Part shown: one piece after another, positions 6,232-14,222 of the stretch | Position numbering within the stretch: position 1 is the stretch's first letter | How the letters are laid out: each line of letters starts with the position of its first letter | Assembly (NCBI GenBank): GCA_035765195.1 | Contig: DASTYC010000026.1 | Span: forward strand, 248,001 to 312,000 | DNA length: 64,000 nt | Direction of reading: 5' to 3' | From: CALAED01 sp035765195 | GTDB taxonomy: Bacteria; Actinomycetota; Actinomycetes; Streptosporangiales; Streptosporangiaceae | Notes under the pieces: generated by a model | Database searches by the model: none | What the model was told of the DNA's origin: nothing | Seen by the model: the letters and a program-made list of their open reading frames with translations, nothing else | Made by a program: the position numbers and the translations under genes

Positions 6232-9171
6232 ATGATCCACTCAGCCGGCCCAGCGTCCCGTCCGTATTACGCCGACTTTCTCCCTGGCGCGGGCCGGCGC
6301 GAGCCTCGCGCGGCGTTCGCTTCGGACGCGCCGTCGATCTGCCTCAACGGCCGCTGGCGGTGCCATGTGGCGCCCTCGGTGGCGGCGGCCCCGCCAGGCG
6401 TCGCCGACCCCGGCTTCGACGACTCCGCCTGGGCCGAACTGCCCGTGCCGGCGCACTGGCAGCTCCACGGGCACGGTGCGCCGGCCTACACGAACGTGCG
6501 CTATCCGTTCCCGCTCGATCCGCCCGCCCCGCCCGACGAGAACCCCACGGCCGACTACCGGCGCGCGTTCGACCTGCCGGGCGAGTGGGCCGGGCTGGGC
6601 GTCGTGCTGCGCTTCGAGGGAGTCGACTCGTGCTTCAAGGTCTGGCTCAACGGCCGCGAGCTCGGCCACTCGACCGGCAGCCGGCTGCCCGTCGAGTTCG
6701 ACGTGACCGACGCGGCCGTCCCTGGCGGCCGCAACGTGCTCGCCGTGCGGGTGCATCAATGGTCGGCGGGCAGCTACCTGGAAGACCAGGACATGTGGTG
6801 GCTGTCGGGGATCTTCCGCGACGTGACGCTGCGCGCCCGGCCGCCGGGCGCGCTGGACGATTTCTTCGTCCACGCGGGCTACGACCACGAGACCGGGCGC
6901 GGCACGCTGCGGATCGACACCTCCGCCCCCGCCCGGCTGACCGTCGCCGAGCTGGGCCTGATCGACGTCCCCGCGGACGGCACGTACGAGATGGCGGTCG
7001 AGCCGTGGTCGGCCGAGGTCCCGCGTCTTTACCGCGGCGTGCTCGCCACCGCGGGCGAGCCGGGCGAACGCGTGCCGGTCGCCATCGGTTTTCGCGACGT
7101 GACCGTCGAGGACGGCCTGTTGAAGGTCAACGGCAGGCGCGTGCTGTTCCGCGGGGTCAACCGGCATGAGTGGCATCCCCACCACGGCCGCGCCGTGCCG
7201 GCGGCGACCATGCGCGAGGACGTGCTGCTGATGAAGCGGCACAACATCAACGCGGTCCGCACCAGCCATTACCCGCCGCATCCGCGCTTCCTGGAGCTGT
7301 GCGACGAGCTGGGGCTGTGGGTGATCGACGAGTGCGACCTGGAGACGCACGGGTTCGCGGTGGCCGGCTGGCGGGGCAACCCCAGCGACGACCCCCGCTG
7401 GCGCCCCGCCTATCTCGACCGGATCCGCCGCACGGTCGAGCGCGACAAGAACCATCCCAGCGTCATCATGTGGTCGCTCGGCAACGAGTCCGGCACCGGC
7501 GCCAACCTCGCCGCGATGGCCGCCTGGGTGCGCGACCGCGATCCCGGACGGCCCATTCACTACGAGCACGACCGCGACAGCGCCTACGTCGACGTCTACA
7601 GCCGCATGTACGCCGCGCACGCCGAAGTCGACCGCATCGGGCGCCGCGAGGAGGAGCCGCCGCCCGACCCCGCCGCCGACGCGCACCGCCGCGCGCTGCC
7701 GTTCGTGCTGTGCGAGTACGCCCATGCCATGGGCAACGGCCCGGGCGGGCTGACCGAGTACCAGCGGCTCTTCGAGCGGCACCCCCGCTGCCAGGGCGGG
7801 TTCGTCTGGGAGTGGATCGACCACGGCATCCGCCGGCGCACCCCCGACGGCGGGGAGTACTTCGCCTACGGCGGCGACTTCGGCGAGGAACTGCACGACG
7901 GCAACTTCATCGCCGACGGACTGCTGTTCCCCGATCGCACGCCGTCGCCGGGCGCGCTGGAGTACAAGAAGGTCATCGAGCCGGTGCGCATCGGCGCGAC
8001 CGACGGCGGCGCCGTGGAGATCGCCAACCTGCACGACTTCCGCGACCTCTCCCATCTGGCCTTCCCGTGGACGCTCGAGGAGGAGGGCGTACGCGTCGCC
8101 GCGGGCGTCCTCACCGTGCCGCCGGCGGCGGCGGGGGACCACGTCGCTGTGCCACTGCCACCGCTGCCCGCGACAAGCGGCGAATCGTGGCTGACCGTAC
8201 GGGCGGTCCTGGCGGCCGACGAGCCGTGGGCGACCGCGGGCCACGAGGTGGCGTGGGGGCAGTCGGCCGTGCGGCCACGGCCCGCGGCGCCGCCGCGCCC
8301 GGCGGCCACGGCCCGCGCCGGAGCGGCCCGTGATCCGGCCACGCTGCGCGGCGTCGCCTTCGACCCGGCGACCGGCCGGCTGACGCGGCTGGGCGGCCAC
8401 GCCGTCGACGGCCCCCGGCTCGACCTGTGGCGGGCGCCCACCGACAACGACGACGGCATGCGGGCGCCGCTCGCCCCGGTCTGGCGGGCGAAGGGCCTGC
8501 ACCGGCTGCGGCACCGCGTCGTCGACATCATCCGCGCGGACCGCGAGCTCGTCGTCCACACGCGGGTGGCCCCGGCCGGCGACGACATCGGCATGCGCGC
8601 CATCTACCGGTGGCAAGAGGCCGACACCGACGGCGAGGGGAACGGCACGGCCGCGCTGCGGCTCACGCTGGAGGTGACGCCGGAAGGCGAGTGGGACTGC
8701 CCGCTGCCGCGCCTCGGCGTGCGGCTCGCGCTGCCGGCGTCGTTCGGCCGCGCCGAGTGGTACGGGCTCGGCCCCGGCGAGTGCTACCCGGACACGAAAC
8801 GCGCGGGCCGGATCGGGCGGTACGCCATGACCGTGGACCAGATGCAGACCCCGTACGTCTTCCCGCAGGAGAACGGGTGCCGCGACGAGGTGCGGTGGGC
8901 CGAGCTGACGAACCCGGCCGGGGCGGGGGTCAGGTTCGAGGGCGACCCCGTCTTCGGCTTCACCGCGCGGCGATGGACCAGCGAGGACATCGACGCCGCC
9001 CGGCACCCGATCGACCTGGTGCCGCGCGACGCCGTCTACGTCAACCTCGACCTGGCCCAGCACGGCATCGGATCGGCGTCCTGCGGGCCCGGCGTCCTGC
9101 CCGCCTATCGGCTGGCCGCCGAGGCCGCCACGCTGCGGGTGACGCTGCGCCCGATCGTGCGAACCGGCTGA
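6232..9171 (+). CDS. lacZ: Beta-galactosidase, glycoside hydrolase family 2 (LacZ type)
   Basis: 979 residues with no signal peptide, so cytoplasmic. Order: jelly-roll sugar-binding domain from about residue 30, Ig-like domain, TIM barrel from about 290 (FRGVNRHEWHP), then a C-terminal domain with the LacZ-type small-subunit region (WYGLGPGECYPDTKRAGRIG). The acid/base is E419 in WSLGNESG and the nucleophile is E495 in CEYAHAMGNG. It hydrolyses terminal beta-galactosides such as lactose and could finish galacto-oligosaccharides from the secreted GH53 galactanase further along. ATG at 6232 was chosen because homologous sequence begins just after it. The AAAGG upstream is very close to the start, so GTG at 6229 is an alternative. 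Confidence 0.92.
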   Translation: MIHSAGPASRPYYADFLPGAGRREPRAAFASDAPSICLNGRWRCHVAPSVAAAPPGVADPGFDDSAWAELPVPAHWQLHGHGAPAYTNVRYPFPLDPPAPPDENPTADYRRAFDLPGEWAGLGVVLRFEGVDSCFKVWLNGRELGHSTGSRLPVEFDVTDAAVPGGRNVLAVRVHQWSAGSYLEDQDMWWLSGIFRDVTLRARPPGALDDFFVHAGYDHETGRGTLRIDTSAPARLTVAELGLIDVPADGTYEMAVEPWSAEVPRLYRGVLATAGEPGERVPVAIGFRDVTVEDGLLKVNGRRVLFRGVNRHEWHPHHGRAVPAATMREDVLLMKRHNINAVRTSHYPPHPRFLELCDELGLWVIDECDLETHGFAVAGWRGNPSDDPRWRPAYLDRIRRTVERDKNHPSVIMWSLGNESGTGANLAAMAAWVRDRDPGRPIHYEHDRDSAYVDVYSRMYAAHAEVDRIGRREEEPPPDPAADAHRRALPFVLCEYAHAMGNGPGGLTEYQRLFERHPRCQGGFVWEWIDHGIRRRTPDGGEYFAYGGDFGEELHDGNFIADGLLFPDRTPSPGALEYKKVIEPVRIGATDGGAVEIANLHDFRDLSHLAFPWTLEEEGVRVAAGVLTVPPAAAGDHVAVPLPPLPATSGESWLTVRAVLAADEPWATAGHEVAWGQSAVRPRPAAPPRPAATARAGAARDPATLRGVAFDPATGRLTRLGGHAVDGPRLDLWRAPTDNDDGMRAPLAPVWRAKGLHRLRHRVVDIIRADRELVVHTRVAPAGDDIGMRAIYRWQEADTDGEGNGTAALRLTLEVTPEGEWDCPLPRLGVRLALPASFGRAEWYGLGPGECYPDTKRAGRIGRYAMTVDQMQTPYVFPQENGCRDEVRWAELTNPAGAGVRFEGDPVFGFTARRWTSEDIDAARHPIDLVPRDAVYVNLDLAQHGIGSASCGPGVLPAYRLAAEAATLRVTLRPIVRTG

Positions 9172-9178
9172 ACGCGGC

Positions 9179-9210
9179 GCGGCGGGCACCGGGCCACCGG
9201 TGCCCGCCGC
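9179..9210. terminator. Bidirectional hairpin terminator
   Basis: A perfect 14-bp stem (arms 9179-9192 and 9197-9210) closes a 4-base loop. It sits between the stop codons of the convergent beta-galactosidase and beta-propeller genes. There is no U-tract, as is common in actinobacteria. Confidence 0.8.
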
Positions 9211-9216
9211 GATCGG

Positions 9217-10149
9217 TCATGGGCGTGGTATCGAGACGACGTTGTACGGGGTGGTCGGCTCGGCCGGCGTGGTGAAGCGCGCGTTGGGCAGATAGAGCCG
9301 GTCGCGGAAGGACGCCACGGTCGTCGGGATGTCGAAGCTCGGATCGGTCACCTGCCGCACCACGGTGCCCGCCGTACCACTCGAGTTGAGCCGTACCACG
9401 GCCACCTGGTTGAGCCGGTTCTGCACGACGAACAGCGTGCGGCCCCGCAACAGCAGGCCGTCGCCGTTGGTGAGCAGTTCGCCGCCGAGGTCGACCTGCG
9501 TGGTCTCACCGGTCGCCGGGTCGACCCGGAACAACAAACCCACGTTGCTCTGCACCACGAGCAGTCCCCTGCCGTCCGGGGTGGGCGCGATGCCGTTGGC
9601 GTTGTTGCCCTCGACGTACTGGATGTCGCCGCTGAACGGGACGGACACCGCGGCGTCCGGCAGGCCGCGGCGCAGCGGCACCTTGTACAACACCGGGTTG
9701 CGCGAGTCGGTGAACCAGGCGGCGCCGAGGTGGAGCACCACGTCGTTGACGAAGGATTCGCCGGTGGCGAACTGGTAGGACTTCAGTACGGCGCCGGAGC
9801 GGGCGTCAACCACCCGGCCGTCCCCGGCGGTGCCGCCGGCGACGAAGAGCCGCCCGCGGAAGTCGATCTTGAGGCCGACCGACGGCGTGCCCGGCCCCTG
9901 GCTGATGACCTCTCCCTCGCCCGTACGCAGATCGGCGCGGTAGATGTCGCCGTCGGCACGCGATCCGAAGTACGCGAACGGCCCGCCGATGGCGATGCCC
10001 TCCGGCATCCAGCCGTCCGGCAGGGGGAACGTGGTGGGGAAACCTCCCTGTCCGTGGCCCTCACCCTGTGTCCGCCGCTCCGCCGCCGTCGCAGCGGGAG
10101 CGCTCATCACCAACCCGAGAAGAACAAGTGCCGTCGCCAGTCGCTTCAT
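9217..10149 (-). CDS. Secreted SMP-30/NHL-like beta-propeller protein
   Basis: 310 residues starting MKRLATALVLLGLVMSAPA with a Sec signal peptide ending near ATAAE. The mature part has repeated strands such as PEGIAIGGPFAYFGSRADGD, GLKIDFRGRLFVAGG and NGIAPTPDGRGLLVVQ, as in SMP-30/gluconolactonase or NHL-type propellers. The metal ligands of true gluconolactonases cannot be assigned by eye, so enzymatic activity is uncertain. The ATG at 10149 has GGAGAGG just upstream; a longer frame to 10194 would spoil the signal peptide. An extracytoplasmic binding or lactonase role is possible. Confidence 0.75.
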   Translation of the reverse strand: MKRLATALVLLGLVMSAPAATAAERRTQGEGHGQGGFPTTFPLPDGWMPEGIAIGGPFAYFGSRADGDIYRADLRTGEGEVISQGPGTPSVGLKIDFRGRLFVAGGTAGDGRVVDARSGAVLKSYQFATGESFVNDVVLHLGAAWFTDSRNPVLYKVPLRRGLPDAAVSVPFSGDIQYVEGNNANGIAPTPDGRGLLVVQSNVGLLFRVDPATGETTQVDLGGELLTNGDGLLLRGRTLFVVQNRLNQVAVVRLNSSGTAGTVVRQVTDPSFDIPTTVASFRDRLYLPNARFTTPAEPTTPYNVVSIPRP

Positions 10150-10292
10150 GGGGGACCTCTCCGTCCTATGTGATCGCACGGCGTCCTGCGCCATATATAC
10201 GTGAACGGCACGCGTCAGGGATCACTCGCCGGAAAACCCGTTTGTTCGGTAGCGTTCCGGAGTGAACATTCGTTCGACCACTGGGGCGTGAG

Positions 10293-11426
10293 GTGGCGAC
10301 GACATCGACGACGGCCGAGCCCGGCGTGCTCCCCGCCCGGCTGTTGGGCCGGTGGCGACTCGACGACCCCGCGGGGATCGCTCCGGGCGAGCCGGGCGGC
10401 CCGTCGCTCCGGCCGCTCGCCGATGATCCGGGGGGACGTTCCTGGCGGCTGGCGACCGGGTCCGCGGCCTTCTTGCTGAAGGAGTTCACCGGGGCCCTGG
10501 CGCGCCGGCACATCCTGTTCCGGCACCGGGTGACGCGGGCCCTCGCCGACCAGGGGCTGCCCGTGCCCACGGCGATCCCGACCCGCGACGGGCGGACGCT
10601 GGTGACGGCGGCGGGGCGCCGGTTCGCGCTGTACCCGTGGGTCGACGGAGGGCGGCGCGGCGGCCTCGACCTTTCGCTGACGCAATGCCATGAGCTGGGC
10701 GAACTGCTCGGCCGCCTGCACGCGGCGCTCGACCGGCTCACCCCGCCGGTCCAGCAGACGCTGCTGGTGCCGACCAGCCGCGCCGATCACACCGTCGCGG
10801 AGATCGACCGGCTGCTCGCCGCCGCGACGTCCGCCGGCGGCGGTCCGGACGGCTTGGGGGACTTGGACGGATTGGACGGCTTGGATGGCTTGGACGGCTT
10901 GGATGGCTTGGACGGCTTCGACGCCCACGCCGTCCGCCGGCTGCGCGAACGGCGCGCGCTGTTGACCGATCTCGCCGACCATCAGCCGCCCGAGATCGAC
11001 ACCGCGACGGTCGGCTACGTGCACGGCGACTTCCACGCCGGCAGCCTGCTGTACGGCCGCACCCGCCGGGTCACCGCGATCGTGGGCTGGGGGCGGCTGG
11101 CGGTCGCCCCGTACGGCGGCGACCTGGTGCGGGCGGCGGTGCTGCTGTTCGGGCATCGCGACGAGCGGGGCCTCGACCTCGAGCGCGTCGAGGCCTTCGT
11201 CCGCGGGCATGCCGCGGAGTTCCCCTTGGACGGCGGGCAGATCCAGGCGGCCGTCCACCGGCTGTGGTGGGAGCGGCTGTGCGACGTCGGCGCGCTGCGG
11301 CGCCGCCACCTCGGCCACGACGCCGCGTCGGCCGAGGGCTGTCTCGTCACGTGGTGGACCGAGCATCTCGACCGCACATTGGACGTTTTCGCCGCTCCTT
11401 ACTTCACCACGCCCGCGGCCAGTTGA
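10293..11426 (+). CDS. Aminoglycoside-phosphotransferase-fold protein with altered catalytic residues and LDG repeats
   Basis: 377 residues of the APH/ThrB-like kinase fold. ATP-lobe sequence includes FLLKEFTG; the catalytic loop reads YVHGDFHAGSLL and the DFG-equivalent region reads IVGWGRLAVAPYGGDLVRA. Active members normally have HGDxxxxN and I-D-W. Here the Asn is Ser and the second Asp is Gly, so both metal ligands are missing while the HGD Asp remains. Residues about 187-209 are an insertion built from tandem Leu-Asp-Gly units. Start GTG at 10293 has GAGG-type upstream sequence. It could be a pseudokinase or a kinase with shifted metal binding. It is divergent from the beta-propeller gene. 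Confidence 0.75.
   Translation: MATTSTTAEPGVLPARLLGRWRLDDPAGIAPGEPGGPSLRPLADDPGGRSWRLATGSAAFLLKEFTGALARRHILFRHRVTRALADQGLPVPTAIPTRDGRTLVTAAGRRFALYPWVDGGRRGGLDLSLTQCHELGELLGRLHAALDRLTPPVQQTLLVPTSRADHTVAEIDRLLAAATSAGGGPDGLGDLDGLDGLDGLDGLDGLDGFDAHAVRRLRERRALLTDLADHQPPEIDTATVGYVHGDFHAGSLLYGRTRRVTAIVGWGRLAVAPYGGDLVRAAVLLFGHRDERGLDLERVEAFVRGHAAEFPLDGGQIQAAVHRLWWERLCDVGALRRRHLGHDAASAEGCLVTWWTEHLDRTLDVFAAPYFTTPAAS
10862..10915 (+). repeat. Six tandem 9-bp units encoding Leu-Asp-Gly
   Basis: Units are variants of CTTGGACGG or CTTGGATGG in perfect 9-bp register, each encoding one Leu-Asp-Gly. A near-match precedes them and a diverged copy (CTTCGACGC) follows. Any copy-number change keeps the reading frame. 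Their near identity suggests recent slippage expansion. Confidence 0.85.
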
Positions 11427-11607
11427 GCTGACTGGGCCTTGACGCGAGTCAAGTATCTGACAATTGCGGAAGCGCGGCTTGCCGGGCAAGTCATGACAAA
11501 TTCGGCTAATTTGACGCCGGTTACTTACTGTCCAACTTACGCTCGGCGCTGACATAATCTACTTTCGGGCATGGCCCACCGAGGACGGGACTCGAGTGGA
11601 GGGACCC

Positions 11608-12456
11608 GTGAGCCTGCAGGATTTCCCAGCCGCCGACTCCGATGATCCCTTCGAGATCGACACGTCGGTGGCGCACCCCGCGCGCCGGTACAACTACTGG
11701 CTCGGCGGCGGCGACCACTTCGCCGCCGACCGGATCTCCGGCGACACCTGGGCGGCCTCTTTCCCGTCCATCAAGATCGCCGCCATCGAGAACCGCCACT
11801 TCCTCCGCCGGGTCGTGACCTACCTGGTCAAGGAGGCCGGCATCCGCCAGTTCCTCGACATCGGCACGGGCATCCCCTCCGCCGACAACGTGCACGAGGT
11901 CGCCCAGGCGATCGACCCGAAAGCGCGCGTCGTCTATGTCGACAACGACCCCATCGTGCTCGCGTACGCGCGGCGGCTGCTGGCCGGCTCCGGCGGCGGC
12001 GCCACCGCCTACATCCACGCCGACCTGCGCGAGCCCGACGCCATCCTCGACAATCCCGACCTGCGCGCCACCCTCGACCTGAGCCGCCCGGTCGCGCTGC
12101 TGCTCATCGCGATCCTGCATTTCATCGACGACGCCGACGATCCCCACGCCCTGGTGGCGGCGCTGACCGGCGCGCTCGCGCCGGGCAGCCACCTCGCGAT
12201 TTCGCATTGCACCGCGGATTTCCTGTCGCCCGAGATGAACGCCACGTTCAACGCCATCAACACGGGTGAACGCGACCGGGTACGCGACGCCTTTCAGTTT
12301 CGCGACAAAGCCGAGTTCGCCCGGTTCTTTGACGGGATGCACCTGATTCCACCGGGCATCCAGTCGATTTCCGACTGGCGCAACGACGCTCCGCCCCACG
12401 AGCGGGTGCCGGCCACCGACGCCGGCGTCTATGGCGCCGTCGCCCGCATTCGCTGA
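11608..12456 (+). CDS. SAM-dependent methyltransferase, DUF574/Methyltransf_19 family (copy 1 of 3)
   Basis: 282 residues. The family signature IDTSVAHPARRYNYWLGG opens the protein, followed by the SAM-binding FLDIGTGIPSADNVHEVAQ and VVYVDNDPIVLAYARRLLAG. This actinobacterial family is often present in many copies; substrates are largely unknown. The start is GTG at 11608, chosen because GTGGAGGGACCC immediately precedes it, an arrangement repeated before all three copies. An in-frame GTG at 11596 lies within that ribosome-binding site. Copy 1 has a short region around residues 205-215 where copies 2 and 3 have an Ala-rich segment, so it is the most diverged of the three. Confidence 0.88.
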   Translation: MSLQDFPAADSDDPFEIDTSVAHPARRYNYWLGGGDHFAADRISGDTWAASFPSIKIAAIENRHFLRRVVTYLVKEAGIRQFLDIGTGIPSADNVHEVAQAIDPKARVVYVDNDPIVLAYARRLLAGSGGGATAYIHADLREPDAILDNPDLRATLDLSRPVALLLIAILHFIDDADDPHALVAALTGALAPGSHLAISHCTADFLSPEMNATFNAINTGERDRVRDAFQFRDKAEFARFFDGMHLIPPGIQSISDWRNDAPPHERVPATDAGVYGAVARIR

Positions 12457-12482
12457 CCAGCACGGGATTGGTGGAGGGACCA

Positions 12483-13334
12483 GTGAACCCGCACGACCCC
12501 TTGAGCGACGAAGACTGGCAAGACCCCTTCGAGATCGACACTTCGGTCGCGCACCCCGCGCGCCGGTACAACTACTGGCTGGGCGGCAGCGAGAACTTCG
12601 AGGCGGACCGGATCTCCGGAGACGCGTTCGCCGCGGCGTTCCCGACCATCCGGACCGCCGCCCAAGAGAACCGCTCCTACCTGCGGCGGGTCGTGACCTT
12701 CTTGGCCGAGGAGCGGGGCATCCGCCAGTTCCTCGACATCGGCACCGGCATCCCCGCCGCCGACAACGTGCACGAGGTCGCCCAGGCGATCGACCCGAAA
12801 GCGCGCGTCGGCTACGTCGACAACGACCCCATCGTGCTCGCGCACGCGCGGCGGCTGCTGGCCGGCTCCCCCGGCGGCGCCACCGCCTACATCCAGGCGG
12901 ACCTGCGCGAGCCCGACGCCATCCTCGATAACCCCGATCTGCGCGTCGCTCTCGACCTGAGCCGGCCGGTCGCACTGTTGCTCATCGCGGTCGCGCAATT
13001 CGTCGATGACGCCGAGCGGCCCTACGACCACGTCGCGCGGCTGACCGACGCGCTCGCGCCGGGCAGCTATCTCGCCATGTCGCATCCCACCACCGACTTC
13101 CTGCCCGCCGCGGCGGCCGCCGCCGTGAACGCCGCGGCCAAGCGCGAAGGCGACCGCAGCCGCGGATCCATGCGCACCCGCGACCGGACGGAGTTCGCCC
13201 GGTTCTTCACTGGGATGGAGCTGGTCGAACCCGGCATCACCGCCCTGCCCGACTGGCGCAACGACACGCCGCCCGAAGAACGCCCGTCCGCCGCCGACGT
13301 CTCCTTCTACGCCGCCGTGGCGCGCATCGGCTGA
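12483..13334 (+). CDS. SAM-dependent methyltransferase, DUF574/Methyltransf_19 family (copy 2 of 3)
   Basis: 283 residues, starting MNPHDPLSDEDWQDPFE. It shares IDTSVAHPARRYNYWLGG, FLDIGTGIPAADNVHEVAQ and VGYVDNDPIVLAHARRLLAG with its neighbours. An Ala-rich stretch (FLPAAAAAAVNAAAKREGDR) replaces the corresponding segment in copy 1. GGAGGG sits four bases before the GTG start. It follows copy 1 by 26 bp, so co-transcription is likely. The middle of the protein is almost identical to copies 1 and 3, which suggests recent duplication or gene conversion. Confidence 0.88.
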   Translation: MNPHDPLSDEDWQDPFEIDTSVAHPARRYNYWLGGSENFEADRISGDAFAAAFPTIRTAAQENRSYLRRVVTFLAEERGIRQFLDIGTGIPAADNVHEVAQAIDPKARVGYVDNDPIVLAHARRLLAGSPGGATAYIQADLREPDAILDNPDLRVALDLSRPVALLLIAVAQFVDDAERPYDHVARLTDALAPGSYLAMSHPTTDFLPAAAAAAVNAAAKREGDRSRGSMRTRDRTEFARFFTGMELVEPGITALPDWRNDTPPEERPSAADVSFYAAVARIG

Positions 13335-13363
13335 CGCCCTCTTCTGGGACTGGTGGAGGACCC

Positions 13364-14218
13364 GTGAGCAGCCTGCGAGACCCGCTGAACGCCGAGGACT
13401 GGGAAGATCCCTATCTGATCGACACGTCGGTCGCGCACCCCGCGCGCCGCTACAACTACTGGCTCGGCGGCAGCGACAACTTCGAGGCGGACCGGATCTC
13501 CGGAGACGCGTTCGCCGCGGCGTTCCCGAGCATCCGGGCCGCCGCCCAAGAGAACCGCCGTTTCCTCCGGCGCGCCGTCACCTTCCTGGTCAAGGAGGCA
13601 GGCATCCGCCAGTTCCTCGACATCGGCACGGGCATCCCCTCCGCCGACAACGTGCACGAGGTCGCCCAGGCGATCGACCCGAAAGCGCGCGTCGTCTATG
13701 TCGACAACGACCCCATCGTGCTCGCGCACGCGCGGCGGCTGCTGGCCGGCTCCCCCGGCGGCGCCACCGCCTACATCCACGCCGACCTGCGCGACCCGGA
13801 GGCGATCCTCACCCACCCCGACCTGCGCGCCACCCTCGACCTGAGCCGGCCGGTCGCGCTCATGCTGCTCGCCGTCGCACAGTTCGTCGTCGACGCCGAC
13901 CAGGTCTACGACCACGTCGCGCGCCTCACCGGGGCGCTGGCACCGGGCAGCCATCTCGTCATGTCGCATCCCACCACCGACTTCCTGCCCGCCGCGGCGG
14001 CCGCCGCCGTGAGCGCAGCGACCAAGCGCGAGGGCGAGCGCAGCCGGGGGGACGCGCGACTGCGGGACCAGGCGGAGTTCGCCCGGTTCTTCGCTGGAAT
14101 GCAGCTGGTCGAACCCGGCATCACGGCCGTGCCCGACTGGCGCAACGACGCGCCGCCCGAAGAACGCCCGTCCGCCGCCGACGTCTCCGTCTACGCCGGC
14201 GTGGCGCGCATCGGCTGA
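13364..14218 (+). CDS. SAM-dependent methyltransferase, DUF574/Methyltransf_19 family (copy 3 of 3)
   Basis: 284 residues, starting MSSLRDPLNAEDWEDPYLID. Motifs match copies 1 and 2, with FLDIGTGIPSADNVHEVAQ for SAM binding and the Ala-rich segment shared with copy 2. GGAGGA precedes the GTG by three bases. It is 29 bp after copy 2 and ends only 4 bp from the stop of the convergent acyl-CoA ligase, leaving no room for a terminator. The three copies probably form one transcription unit from a promoter upstream of 11608. Confidence 0.88.
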   Translation: MSSLRDPLNAEDWEDPYLIDTSVAHPARRYNYWLGGSDNFEADRISGDAFAAAFPSIRAAAQENRRFLRRAVTFLVKEAGIRQFLDIGTGIPSADNVHEVAQAIDPKARVVYVDNDPIVLAHARRLLAGSPGGATAYIHADLRDPEAILTHPDLRATLDLSRPVALMLLAVAQFVVDADQVYDHVARLTGALAPGSHLVMSHPTTDFLPAAAAAAVSAATKREGERSRGDARLRDQAEFARFFAGMQLVEPGITAVPDWRNDAPPEERPSAADVSVYAGVARIG

Positions 14219-14222
14219 ACCG

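Noticed and set aside
6241..9189. 982-residue open frame antisense to the beta-galactosidase
   Set aside because: No family features; an artefact of codon bias opposite a convincing GH2 gene.
10862..10915. CRISPR-like or satellite array
   Set aside because: Units are 9 bp, contiguous and in frame with no spacers; they encode Leu-Asp-Gly inside a gene.
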